Positions 7,093-15,307 are shown, numbered from the stretch's first letter. The stretch: 23,714 nucleotides of DNA from an uncultured Eubacteriales bacterium (GCA_900549105.1 URND01000034.1:1-23714); one strand, 5' to 3'. Translations and numbers: made by a program. The notes: a model not told the origin generated them from the letters alone.

Positions 7093-7812
7093 ATGACGTT
7101 AAAAGAGATGATTCAGCAGTCCGATAATATTGTATTTTTCGGCGGGGCCGGAGTGTCCACGGAAAGCGGCATACCGGATTTTCGAAGCGAAACGGGAATT
7201 TATAATACGATTAAACGGTATAACCGGTCGCCGGAAGAAATATTATCCCATTCCTTTTTTGTAGCCCACCCGGATATATTTTATGATTTTTATAAAAGTA
7301 CGATGCTGTATCTGGATGCAAAACCAAATGCCGCCCATCTGGCGCTGGCAAAACTGGAAGCCATGGGCAAGCTGAAAGCGGTCGTTACTCAGAATATCGA
7401 CGGCCTTCATCAAATGGCAGGAAGTAAACGGGTTTACGAAGTTCATGGCACAGTGCACAGAAATTACTGTATGCGCTGCCATGAATTTTATGATACGGAA
7501 TATATTTTAAAGGCAGATGGAATTCCGAGATGTAAAAAATGCGGCGGCATTGTCAAGCCGGATGTGGTTTTATATGAAGAGGGTTTGGATGAAATGACAA
7601 TCACCGCCAGTATCCATGCGATTCAGAAAGCGGATGTATTGATTATCGGCGGAACTTCTTTAAATGTTTATCCGGCGGCAGGTTTTATCCAGTATTACAG
7701 AGGCAATAAGCTGGTGCTGATTAATAAGAGTGAAACGCCGTATGACAGGAAAGCAAACTTATTAATCCATGACAGTATTGGAAAAGTGTTGGGAGAGGTG
7801 CTTAGTGATTAA
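7093..7812 (+). CDS. NAD-dependent protein deacylase (sirtuin, CobB/Sir2)
   Basis: Sirtuins remove acyl groups from lysines using NAD+, giving nicotinamide and O-acyl-ADP-ribose. The 239-aa protein carries GAGVSTESGIPDFRS (18-32) for NAD binding, TQNIDGLH (99-106), the catalytic His118 in EVHGT, a zinc site of Cys126, Cys129, Cys147 and Cys150, and GTSLNVYPAA (187-196). Length is typical of short bacterial enzymes. The start chosen is ATG 7093, 7 nt after AAGGGGGAGA; a longer reading from 7063 overlaps glpK and lacks a site. It begins 17 nt after the glpK stop, so the two are co-transcribed. Regulation of neighbouring enzymes such as GlpK by deacylation is conceivable but not shown. Confidence 0.96.
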   Translation: MTLKEMIQQSDNIVFFGGAGVSTESGIPDFRSETGIYNTIKRYNRSPEEILSHSFFVAHPDIFYDFYKSTMLYLDAKPNAAHLALAKLEAMGKLKAVVTQNIDGLHQMAGSKRVYEVHGTVHRNYCMRCHEFYDTEYILKADGIPRCKKCGGIVKPDVVLYEEGLDEMTITASIHAIQKADVLIIGGTSLNVYPAAGFIQYYRGNKLVLINKSETPYDRKANLLIHDSIGKVLGEVLSD

Positions 7813-8746
7813 AAAACAGAATTTTTATTTTAAATCAAGCAATAAAGAAACAAGGGTTCACGGTATATGCTGGATTCCTGAGGATGTGAAGGTGCGGGCA
7901 GTGCTTCAGATTGTCCATGGCATGGTGGAGTATGTGGACAGGTATGACGATTTCGCACGATTTTTGGGCGCACAGGGAATTGTTGTTGTCGGCGATGACC
8001 ATCTGGGGCACGGGGATTCGGTGGCTTCCCAGGAAGATTGGGGTTATCTGGGAGACAATGGTTTTGAGTGTATTGTCAATGATGTCCGCAAGATACAGAA
8101 GCAGTTTAAGAAACGTTTTCCGGGAGTTCCCTATTATATTCTCGGCCATAGCATGGGTTCCTTCTTAACAAGGTATTTTCTTATTAAATATGGCAGAGAA
8201 GTGGATGGGGCAATCATTATGGGAACCGGTTACTACTCTGTTCCGATTGCCGTTTTCGGAAAAGTATTGACACAGGCAGTGGCGGCAGTGAAAGGCTGGA
8301 GGTATCGAAGCGCATTGGTAAATAAATTGGCTTTCGGCTCTTATAATAAGGGATTTGCCCCGGCGAGAACGGATTTTGACTGGCTTAGCCGGGATGAGGC
8401 AACGGTTGACGCCTATGTTGGGGAGCCAAGGTGTCAGTTTATTTTCACGCAGAATGCTTATCATGAAATGTTTAAGGGATTAGAATTTATCGCTAAAAAA
8501 TCAAATCTCAAAAAAATGCCGAAGCGGCTTCCGGTTCTTTTTGTTTCCGGCGGCGAGGACCCGGTGGGAAACAGCGGACAGGGGGTTCAGAAGGTTTATG
8601 ACATGTTTGTGCTGGCGGGAATGGATAATATGGACATTACTTTTTATGAAGGCGCAAGGCATGAAATTCTGAATGAAACAAACCGGCAGGAGGTTTATGA
8701 CGACCTGTATGACTGGCTGAATAAGGAAATTTCGCTAAAACGTTGA
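7805..8746 (+). CDS. Alpha/beta hydrolase, monoacylglycerol lipase/lysophospholipase type
   Basis: The 313-aa protein belongs to the serine aminopeptidase S33/monoacylglycerol lipase group (PldB-like). The oxyanion-hole motif HGMVEYVDRYDDFARFL (38-54) and DDHLGHGDS (64-72) are characteristic, followed by the nucleophile elbow GHSMGS (114-119, Ser116), an acid in GGEDPVG (Asp252) and His286 in GARHEI. There is no signal peptide, so it acts inside the cell on acyl esters. Translation starts at GTG 7805 after GGGAGAGGTG; this overlaps the sirtuin stop by 8 nt, indicating coupling. As the last gene of an operon containing glycerol kinase it could release glycerol from acylglycerols, an inference from context. 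Confidence 0.92.
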   Translation: MIKKQNFYFKSSNKETRVHGICWIPEDVKVRAVLQIVHGMVEYVDRYDDFARFLGAQGIVVVGDDHLGHGDSVASQEDWGYLGDNGFECIVNDVRKIQKQFKKRFPGVPYYILGHSMGSFLTRYFLIKYGREVDGAIIMGTGYYSVPIAVFGKVLTQAVAAVKGWRYRSALVNKLAFGSYNKGFAPARTDFDWLSRDEATVDAYVGEPRCQFIFTQNAYHEMFKGLEFIAKKSNLKKMPKRLPVLFVSGGEDPVGNSGQGVQKVYDMFVLAGMDNMDITFYEGARHEILNETNRQEVYDDLYDWLNKEISLKR

Positions 8747-8771
8747 AAATACATGGGAATTAGTGTAAAAT
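8743..8771 (+). promoter_or_regulatory. Promoter of the degenerate kinase gene
   Basis: TTGAAA (8743-8748) and TAAAAT (8766-8771) are 17 bp apart, both close to consensus. The -35 box overlaps the stop codon of the hydrolase gene. It gives the downstream gene its own transcription unit. Confidence 0.75.
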
Positions 8772-8824
8772 AAGATGGATATAGAGCGAAGAAAAAAGTC
8801 AGTTAGTATACAGGAGGATAGAAG

Positions 8825-10882
8825 ATGGGCTTATTTGGCAAAAAGAAGGATTTTTGGGATGAAGTCGACGATTCATCTGTCAAAGAGTCTGGATATCAGA
8901 CCTTATCGGAGGAAGAGGAGGCAGATATTCAGAGAGAACTGGATGACTTTGAGGAGGATGGCTGGCATCCGACCCGAAGCACACCGCTGAAAGCAGCAGC
9001 CCGGATTTTCTTATTCATAGCCGCGGCTGTGATGATTATTTCGGGTTACACGGTATATACATATTTCAGCAATGGCGGCAGCATGTCGGCAGAGCCGGAT
9101 TATTACAACAGCAGTTATTTTGGTGAAGAATATCAGAAAAATGTTGTTCAATTACTTCATATGATTCAGGCGATTGAAAACCGGGGTGCAATATCCGAAG
9201 ATGGACTGGCCCAGGCCAATCAGGATTTGATTAAAAATTATATGGGTGAGAATGGCAGCTTCTCTTTTGCCGTATATGATGCGGAGGACAACGAGGTTAT
9301 TCTCAGCGGTGAAGATGCGGTAAAGCGGATTGAGGCCAGCAATTACTTTGTCAAGCTGGATTCCACAGGGGGACAGTTTGATGTAAGTACAGGGATAAGC
9401 AACGCTGCGCTTGAAGAATCTGTCTGGAAGGAAGAACTGACAGCCTGCAGCGGAGCCTACACCATTTATATGGCTGTGGATAATGAGCTTACATCCACAA
9501 CGGATGGTTTTTACAAAAGCTATGAGGAATTTAAATCTTTAAATTCCGTTTTCGGAATTGCTAAAATTGCTGTTATCGCAGCGGCAGTTATTTTCCTGAT
9601 TCTGCTGATTTTCTCTATTATTGCAACGGGAAATGTGAGCGGTTATCCGGAAATCAAATTAACCTGGTTCGATAAGATATTTACAGAAATTTCAATTATT
9701 CTTATTATTGCGTTTGGCGGCGGAAGTATTTACGGCGCCTGGTATTTACTGGGGTCAACCTTCAGTTTCCGGCTGATTGGCGCGGGCGCTGCGCTGGTAC
9801 TTGCCTATGTTTTCATTGTTCGGGGATATTTCAGTATTGTTCGCCGGATAAAGGCGGGAACCTTTATCAACAATATGTTGATTTATCGAATTTTTGAAGT
9901 GCTTGGAAATCTTCCGGTTGTACCGAGAATTTTATTGATTATTTTAGTGCTTGTCCTTTTAAACGGCGGGCTGGTACTTGCCTTGTTTAAGCTGGATGCC
10001 TATGAATTGTTTGGTATTCCTGTGGTGTATGTACTCGTGCCGATTGTATTTGTTCTGGAGAACATTTGCTTTATCAGTTGGGTTATCCGCAAAGGAAACG
10101 CAGAGTATGATGACGATGAGGATGAAGAGGACGAGGAAGAGGAAGCTGATGAGGAAGAAAAGGCGGAAGAGATTCCGGCGCCGGCCAGAGTCGGCGGAGA
10201 TACACGTCCGGCTACGGAACTGGAGGCTGATTTGGCGAAGGCTGCCGCACTGGCAAAGGCTTCTCAAACGCCGGCGCCATCGGATGACTGGGAGCATATG
10301 GACCTTGGAGCTTCCGTGGATATGGCGATTAACGCGGAAAAGGCTTCCGGGGCAGAACCGGAGGTGAAAGAACCGGAAAATGACCGTACAGTTATGCTTC
10401 CGAAGGATGAGATTGAAAGCCTTCTCGGCGGAGCTTCGATGGTCAGAGATTCGGCAACGTCCTTTGATTTTATCCAATTAAATAAGGATATACGAAAACT
10501 TCATCGGGGAATTTTGAAGGAAAATGGCATTGCGGTGACGCTCAGAGCTCCGGATAAGCCGATTGTCCTCGAGATGAATAAAGAAGATATGTGGAAAGCC
10601 ATTTCGATGATTTATGATAACCTGGAGCAGTATGCAGAGCCGGATTCGAGAGTATATGCGGAAATGTATACCCAGGAAGGAAAGTTGATTTACATTGTTA
10701 AAAATGCGGTGAAGGCCGAGGCTGCGGAGGCCGCTAAAGCAATTACGGCTCCTGGAAGTGAATTAACCGGCGGTTTAAAGACAGCAAAACAAATTATCGA
10801 AAAGAATCATGGAAAATTTGTTGTGGCAATGGACGGCAATATTTTCAAAACAGGTATTCTGATTAATATGGTACAGGAATAG
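8825..10882 (+). CDS. Polytopic membrane protein with degenerate histidine-kinase ATPase domain
   Basis: This 685-aa protein has an acidic cytoplasmic N-terminus (1-52), a membrane helix (about 57-80), an extracytoplasmic domain (about 82-240), and five more helices (about 244-268, 285-310, 316-338, 364-388, 396-420). A highly acidic stretch (428-449) and a low-complexity Ala/Pro/Glu linker follow. The C-terminus (about 547-685) resembles the HATPase part of large clostridial sensor kinases: FIQLNKDIRKLHRGILKENG, an N-box-like MWKAISMIYDNLEQYA with Asn599, RVYAEMYTQEGKLIYIVKNA, and a G2-like GGLKTAKQIIEKNHGKF. However, no phospho-acceptor His/H-box lies between the helices and this domain, there is no DxGxG, and the region of the ATP lid is shortened. 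I read it as a pseudokinase-like protein. It starts at ATG 8825 after AGGAGGATAG and is monocistronic. Confidence 0.75.
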   Translation: MGLFGKKKDFWDEVDDSSVKESGYQTLSEEEEADIQRELDDFEEDGWHPTRSTPLKAAARIFLFIAAAVMIISGYTVYTYFSNGGSMSAEPDYYNSSYFGEEYQKNVVQLLHMIQAIENRGAISEDGLAQANQDLIKNYMGENGSFSFAVYDAEDNEVILSGEDAVKRIEASNYFVKLDSTGGQFDVSTGISNAALEESVWKEELTACSGAYTIYMAVDNELTSTTDGFYKSYEEFKSLNSVFGIAKIAVIAAAVIFLILLIFSIIATGNVSGYPEIKLTWFDKIFTEISIILIIAFGGGSIYGAWYLLGSTFSFRLIGAGAALVLAYVFIVRGYFSIVRRIKAGTFINNMLIYRIFEVLGNLPVVPRILLIILVLVLLNGGLVLALFKLDAYELFGIPVVYVLVPIVFVLENICFISWVIRKGNAEYDDDEDEEDEEEEADEEEKAEEIPAPARVGGDTRPATELEADLAKAAALAKASQTPAPSDDWEHMDLGASVDMAINAEKASGAEPEVKEPENDRTVMLPKDEIESLLGGASMVRDSATSFDFIQLNKDIRKLHRGILKENGIAVTLRAPDKPIVLEMNKEDMWKAISMIYDNLEQYAEPDSRVYAEMYTQEGKLIYIVKNAVKAEAAEAAKAITAPGSELTGGLKTAKQIIEKNHGKFVVAMDGNIFKTGILINMVQE

Positions 10883-10886
10883 TAAG

Positions 10887-10942
10887 AAGGGCGCTGGTTT
10901 GAATCATTTCAGAGGAAGGATTCGGACAGCGCCTTTGTTTTT
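10887..10942 (+). terminator. Rho-independent terminator after the degenerate kinase gene
   Basis: A 10-bp stem AAGGGCGCTG (10887-10896)/CAGCGCCTTT (10927-10936), including one G-T pair, is followed by GTTTTT. The large loop contains a second pairing, GAATC with GATTC. The next gene starts 22 nt later and I see no clear promoter between, so read-through or a promoter inside the preceding gene is likely. Confidence 0.75.
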
Positions 10943-10964
10943 ATCGGGGTGAAAGGGGAAAAGG

Positions 10965-12005
10965 ATGATATTACATTATACATGTCCGGACTGCGGTGCA
11001 GAAATGATTTATGATATTAAACGGAGAAAACTGCACTGTAATCATTGTTCAAAAGAGATGGAATTGAGTCAGATATCCTCATCGGGCATGACCGGGGTGT
11101 CGGCGGAAGAGGCTTCGACCAAAACAGATGGGAAAATATTGGCGGGCCAGGAATATCATTGTCCGAACTGCGGCGGCCTGATGGTTACGAAGGATAAAGA
11201 GACATCGGCAAATTGTGCCTATTGCGGTGCGCCGATGATTCTGGCGGACCGCCTGAGCGGGAAGCGCCGCCCGGTAAAGCTTCTTCCTTTTCAGTTGGAC
11301 CGTCAGGATGCGGAAAAGGCTTTCCGAAAATGGTGCCGGAACGGGCGGTTTGCGCCAAGAGGATTTACTTCCGCTGAAAATATTCAAAGATTAAGGGGAA
11401 TGTATATTCCATACTGGCTATTTCAATTTGATACCCGGGTGGATATATCGGCGCAGGCGACCCGGGTGCGGGCTTTTCGCCAGGGAGATTATCAGATAAC
11501 AGAGACAGAATTTTATGACATTCAGCGTGCTTACAAACTGCAGTATAAAGATATCCCGCTGGATGCATCGCAACAGTTGGAGGACGGCGAAATGGCCAAA
11601 TTGGAACCCTTTAATTTCAGCGAGTTAAGGACCTTTGAGATGCCTTATCTGGCCGGATTTGATTCATCCAGTTACGATTTTGATGAAACCGAACTGGCGC
11701 CGTCGGCAAAGGAGCGGGTGTGGAAATATGCCAGGGATTATGCTCAGGGAGCGGTTTCGGGTTATTCAACGGTCCACTTAAATGGACACACGGTTAATTT
11801 TGAGAGGGAAGAAGAGGCTTTTATTTTTGTTCCAATCTGGTTTGTGGATTATAATTATCGCGGCAAAGTTTATAAATTTATGATGAACGGGCAGAATGGC
11901 CGTATTGCGGGAACGCCGCCAACCAGCCGGGGCAGGGTAGCTGCCTGGTGGGCAGGAATTTCTGCGGTTCTGTTTGTTATATCTTTGATTGGTTCGCTTA
12001 TTTAA
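10965..12005 (+). CDS. Zinc-ribbon membrane protein (YdjG-like)
   Basis: The 346-aa protein starts at ATG 10965 after GAAAGGGG. It has two four-cysteine zinc ribbons: Cys7, Cys10, Cys25, Cys28 and Cys66, Cys69, Cys84, Cys87 (TFIIB/rubredoxin-knuckle type CPxCG). A large soluble region follows (about 105-322; LLPFQLDRQDAEKAFRKW, MYIPYWLFQFD, FIFVPIWFVDYNYRGKVY) and one membrane helix ends the protein (about 325-344). This layout resembles Bacillus YdjG, a zinc-ribbon membrane protein that works with the TPM-domain protein YdjH and PspA in envelope stress; the next gene here encodes a TPM protein. Despite the zinc ribbons, there is no evidence for DNA binding. The YdjG relationship is from memory of architecture and context. 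Confidence 0.78.
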   Translation: MILHYTCPDCGAEMIYDIKRRKLHCNHCSKEMELSQISSSGMTGVSAEEASTKTDGKILAGQEYHCPNCGGLMVTKDKETSANCAYCGAPMILADRLSGKRRPVKLLPFQLDRQDAEKAFRKWCRNGRFAPRGFTSAENIQRLRGMYIPYWLFQFDTRVDISAQATRVRAFRQGDYQITETEFYDIQRAYKLQYKDIPLDASQQLEDGEMAKLEPFNFSELRTFEMPYLAGFDSSSYDFDETELAPSAKERVWKYARDYAQGAVSGYSTVHLNGHTVNFEREEEAFIFVPIWFVDYNYRGKVYKFMMNGQNGRIAGTPPTSRGRVAAWWAGISAVLFVISLIGSLI

Positions 12006-12030
12006 AATTCAGGGTTTGGAGGAAAACGGC

Positions 12031-13347
12031 ATGAGAAAAATATATACTTGTTTTATAATGGTATTCATGTGGTCTTTGGCCCTTTTTGGATTGGTGAATG
12101 TGCGGGCAATGGCAGAGGAGGCGGACACGGGAATTTTTGACGATGCCAATCTTTTGACGGCGGCGGAGGAATCAGAACTCTCCACATTGATGCGGGCTGT
12201 CGAGGCGGAGCATCAGATTCATCTGCTGATCGTCACAACTGAGGACACCCAGGAAAAAGCGGCGCGGGACTATGCGGATGATTTCTTTGAGGAGCATAAC
12301 GGCGACGGCGCCTCCGGGGCCGGTCTGCTTCTTCTCATTGATATGCAGCATAGAGAATTATATATTTCAACCAGCGGCGAGGAGATTATACATACATTTA
12401 CGGATGCCCGTCTGGACAATATTTTGGATGATGTATATGACGAGGTGGTCAATAATAATTTTTATGAGGGCTGCCAGCAGTTTTTAAATGGCGTTGGAAG
12501 CAGTCTTGGAATAAATCTGTCGGAAACGGCTTCCGGCGAAACCGGCGGCGATTATGTACCGGGAGCAGAATCCGCAGAAGGAGCTGCGGAAGCAGAGGGT
12601 GCGAAGGGGCCGTTTGTGCAGAAGCATGTTTTTGATAATGCGGCATTATTCGACGGCGATGAAGTTGAAAAACTGGAGAAGAGAATCGGGGAGCTGGAAA
12701 CAAAGGCCGGTTTTCTTGTATTGATTACGACAACAAACAGCAGCGGAGGAAAAACCAGCCGGGATTACGCAGAGGATTTCTTTAAAACCCATAATGACAG
12801 CGGGCGGATAGGTGACGGAATTGTTTATCTGATTAATATGGAAGCGCGGGAAATCTATGTCTATGCGGCCGGAAATTCGGTGATAGAGTCCTTTTCTGAG
12901 GCGAATATCGATAAGATGCTGGACCGCATTTATAAAAAGGTCGGCGACGGCAAATATTATAAGAGCTGCGGCGTTTTTCTGGATAATGTGGCCCGGTATG
13001 GCGTTAAGGGCGGCAGTAAATTAACGCCTTTACGGGTTATTTGCCAGTTGTTTGTCTGCATGATTATCGCTGCGGTGATTGTATTTTTTATGGCCCGCAA
13101 CCGGGGCGGGAAAGTGGTTGCCGGAGTGAATAATTATTTTGTGGCCAGCGGCGCCAATGAGATTTTGCACCGGGATAAATTTGTAAATCGGACGGTAAGC
13201 CGGCAGAAAATCAAACGGGATGAGGGCGGTAAAGGCAGTCGAAGCGGCGGCAGTTCTGTTCATCGGAGCAGCAGCGGGACGATGCACGGAGGCGCCGGGA
13301 GAAGTTTCGGCGGCGGCGGAAGCAGAGGCGGCGGCCGAAAGTTTTGA
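12031..13347 (+). CDS. Tandem TPM-domain membrane protein (YgcG/YdjH-like)
   Basis: The start is ATG 12031, 9 nt after GGAGG. The 438-aa protein has a signal peptide (about 1-28, ending VRAMA), TPM domain 1 (about 34-158), an Ala/Gly/Glu linker, TPM domain 2 (about 199-322), a membrane helix (335-354) and a basic cytoplasmic tail that ends in Gly/Ser-rich sequence. The two TPM copies align directly: ARDYADDFFEEHN...LLLIDMQHRELYIS against SRDYAEDFFKTHN...VYLINMEAREIYVY. TPM domains (PF04536) are extracytoplasmic; some have phosphatase activity, others act as assembly factors. It begins 25 nt after the zinc-ribbon gene, so the two form one transcript and probably one membrane complex. A single TPM domain is usual, so the duplication is notable. 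Confidence 0.9.
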   Translation: MRKIYTCFIMVFMWSLALFGLVNVRAMAEEADTGIFDDANLLTAAEESELSTLMRAVEAEHQIHLLIVTTEDTQEKAARDYADDFFEEHNGDGASGAGLLLLIDMQHRELYISTSGEEIIHTFTDARLDNILDDVYDEVVNNNFYEGCQQFLNGVGSSLGINLSETASGETGGDYVPGAESAEGAAEAEGAKGPFVQKHVFDNAALFDGDEVEKLEKRIGELETKAGFLVLITTTNSSGGKTSRDYAEDFFKTHNDSGRIGDGIVYLINMEAREIYVYAAGNSVIESFSEANIDKMLDRIYKKVGDGKYYKSCGVFLDNVARYGVKGGSKLTPLRVICQLFVCMIIAAVIVFFMARNRGGKVVAGVNNYFVASGANEILHRDKFVNRTVSRQKIKRDEGGKGSRSGGSSVHRSSSGTMHGGAGRSFGGGGSRGGGRKF

Positions 13348-13374
13348 TAATAATTTTCTCTTTGCAGGAAAATG

Positions 13375-13403
13375 TTTTAATTTGAGCAGTAATGAGTTAT
13401 ACT
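13375..13403 (+). promoter_or_regulatory. Probable promoter of the flavodiiron gene
   Basis: TATACT at 13398-13403 is a good -10; the hexamer 17 bp upstream (TTTTAA, 13375-13380) is a poor -35. The initiation site would be about 28 nt before the start codon. No convincing terminator separates it from the preceding gene. Confidence 0.4.
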
Positions 13404-13438
13404 ATGAAGTAACACAAAAATAATAGGAGGGAATCAGG

Positions 13439-15229
13439 ATGAATATAACAAACGACATTAAGTATGTGGGCGTAAATGACCATGATATTGATTTGTTTGA
13501 AAGTCAGTATGTGGTTGAAAACGGAATGGCCTATAATTCTTATGTGATTATGGATAAAAAAATAGCGGTTCTGGATTCGGTGGACGCGCATTTTACCCAT
13601 GAGTGGCTGGATAATATTCAGAATGTAACAGGCAGAAAGGCGCCGGATTATTTGATCGTGCAGCATATGGAGCCGGACCATTCGGCAAATATTGCAAATT
13701 TTATGAAGCTTTATCCGGATGCAAAGGTTGTGTCCAGTGTTAAGTCTTTTGCGATGATGGAACAGTTTTTTGGAACAAATTTTGCAGACAGACAGATTAT
13801 CGTTAAAGAGGGGGATACCCTTTCCCTTGGAAAGCATGAGCTTTCCTTTGTGGCAGCGCCGATGGTACACTGGCCGGAAGTTATGATGACTTATGATGCC
13901 TGTGATAAAGTATTTTTCTCCGCCGATGCCTTTGGCAAATTTGGAGCGCTGGATGCGGAGGAAGACTGGGCCTGCGAAGCACGCCGGTATTACTTTGGAA
14001 TTGTGGGCAAATATGGAACTCAGGTTCAGAACCTGCTCAAGAAAGCGGCGAAGCTGGATATTCAGACAATCTGTCCGCTGCATGGACCGGTGCTTTCTGA
14101 AAATCTTGAATATTATCTGAAGCTTTATAATACATGGTCTTCCTATGGCATTGAGACAGAGGGCATCCTGATTGCCTATACCTCAGTTTATGGAAATACG
14201 AGAAAGGCTGTGGAACTTCTGGCGGACAAGCTTCGGGCAAAGGGCTGTCCGAAGGTTGTTGTGAATGATTTGGCCCGCTGCGACATGGCTGAAGCTGTGG
14301 AAGATGCATTCAGGTACGGCAAGATTGTTCTTGCAACAACAACATATAATGCAGATATTTTCCCGTTTATGAAGGAATTTATTGGACATTTGCTGGAGAG
14401 AAATTTCCAGAATCGGAAAATCGGTATTATTGAAAATGGTTCCTGGGCGCCGATGGCTGCCAAAATTATTAAAAAAATGCTGGAAGGATGTAAAAATACA
14501 ACCTTCACAAACGCAACCGTTTCTATGAAATCCGCTTTGAATGAAGAGAGCAGCGCCCAACTGGAGGCTCTGGCGGAGGAACTTTGCAAAGATTATCTGG
14601 CACAGAAAGATGAAACGGCCAATAAAAATGATATGACGGCGCTGTTTAAGATTGGTTATGGCCTGTATGTCGTCACATCCAATGATGGCGAAAAGGATAA
14701 TGGACTTATTGTAAACACCGTATCCCAGGTTACGGATAATCCAAACCGGGTGGCTGTCTGCATTAACAAGGCAAATTACTCCCATCACATTATTAAGCAG
14801 ACCGGCATTATGAACGTGAACTGTTTATCTACAGAGGCGCCTTTCCAGGTATTCCAGAATTTTGGTTTTCAGAGCGGCCGGACGGCAGATAAGTTTGCGG
14901 ATATTGAGGTGCTTCGCTCAGATAATGGGTTGGCATTTTTGCCGAGATATATTAATGCCTTTATGTCCCTGAAGGTGGAACGGTATGTGGATTTTGATAC
15001 CCACGGAATGTTTATCTGTACGGTGACAGAAGCCCGCGTTATTTCTGATGTGGAAACCATGACTTATAATTATTATCAGAGTCATGTTAAACCAAAGCCG
15101 GAAACAGAGGGCAAGAAAGGCTTTGTCTGCAAGATATGCGGTTACATTTATGAAGGCGACGTCCTTCCGGATGATTTCATCTGTCCGCTGTGTAAGCATG
15201 GAGCGGCAGATTTTGAGCCGATTGGATAA
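13439..15229 (+). CDS. Flavodiiron protein fused to flavin reductase and rubredoxin-like domains (FprA family)
   Basis: Flavodiiron proteins reduce O2 to water and/or NO to N2O in anaerobes. The 596-aa product has four parts. A metallo-beta-lactamase-like domain (1-240) keeps all diiron ligands: His76, Glu78, Asp80 (HMEPDH), His144 (MVHWPE), Asp163 (SADAFG) and His215 (PLHGP). A flavodoxin domain (about 243-395) has the FMN loop YTSVYGNTRKAVE. A flavin-reductase-like domain (about 405-545) begins MTALFKIGYGLYVVTS. The C-terminal rubredoxin-like module has Cys564, Cys567, Cys582 and Cys585 with a short 14-residue loop, as in rubrerythrin-type rubredoxins. The fusion could carry electrons from a nicotinamide cofactor or reduced flavin to the diiron site within one chain. 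ATG 13439 follows TAGGAGGGAATC. Which of O2 or NO is preferred cannot be told. Confidence 0.95.
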   Translation: MNITNDIKYVGVNDHDIDLFESQYVVENGMAYNSYVIMDKKIAVLDSVDAHFTHEWLDNIQNVTGRKAPDYLIVQHMEPDHSANIANFMKLYPDAKVVSSVKSFAMMEQFFGTNFADRQIIVKEGDTLSLGKHELSFVAAPMVHWPEVMMTYDACDKVFFSADAFGKFGALDAEEDWACEARRYYFGIVGKYGTQVQNLLKKAAKLDIQTICPLHGPVLSENLEYYLKLYNTWSSYGIETEGILIAYTSVYGNTRKAVELLADKLRAKGCPKVVVNDLARCDMAEAVEDAFRYGKIVLATTTYNADIFPFMKEFIGHLLERNFQNRKIGIIENGSWAPMAAKIIKKMLEGCKNTTFTNATVSMKSALNEESSAQLEALAEELCKDYLAQKDETANKNDMTALFKIGYGLYVVTSNDGEKDNGLIVNTVSQVTDNPNRVAVCINKANYSHHIIKQTGIMNVNCLSTEAPFQVFQNFGFQSGRTADKFADIEVLRSDNGLAFLPRYINAFMSLKVERYVDFDTHGMFICTVTEARVISDVETMTYNYYQSHVKPKPETEGKKGFVCKICGYIYEGDVLPDDFICPLCKHGAADFEPIG

Positions 15230-15243
15230 AACAAAAAATTAAA

Positions 15244-15300
15244 AAAGGCTGTGGAGAATTGCTGGGGTGTCAGCAGAGTTCTTCACAGCCTTTAGCGTTT
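15244..15300. terminator. Bidirectional rho-independent terminator between converging genes
   Basis: AAAGGCTGTG (15244-15253) pairs with CACAGCCTTT (15284-15293); an inner pairing (GCTG/CAGC) extends the hairpin. On the + strand it is followed by a T-rich stretch (AGCGTTTTT); on the - strand by T runs complementary to the A-rich 15230-15246. It ends both the flavodiiron gene and the nicotinate phosphoribosyltransferase gene. Confidence 0.88.
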
Positions 15301-15307
15301 TTAGGAT

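Noticed and set aside
13397..14083. Long open frame on the - strand (228 codons) opposite the flavodiiron gene
   Set aside because: It is antisense to a strongly conserved metallo-beta-lactamase/diiron region, has no ribosome site and encodes nothing recognisable.
14183..14788. Open frame on the - strand (201 codons) opposite the flavodoxin and flavin reductase parts
   Set aside because: It is a shadow of the conserved coding frame; a second antisense frame overlaps it, showing this is codon-bias openness.
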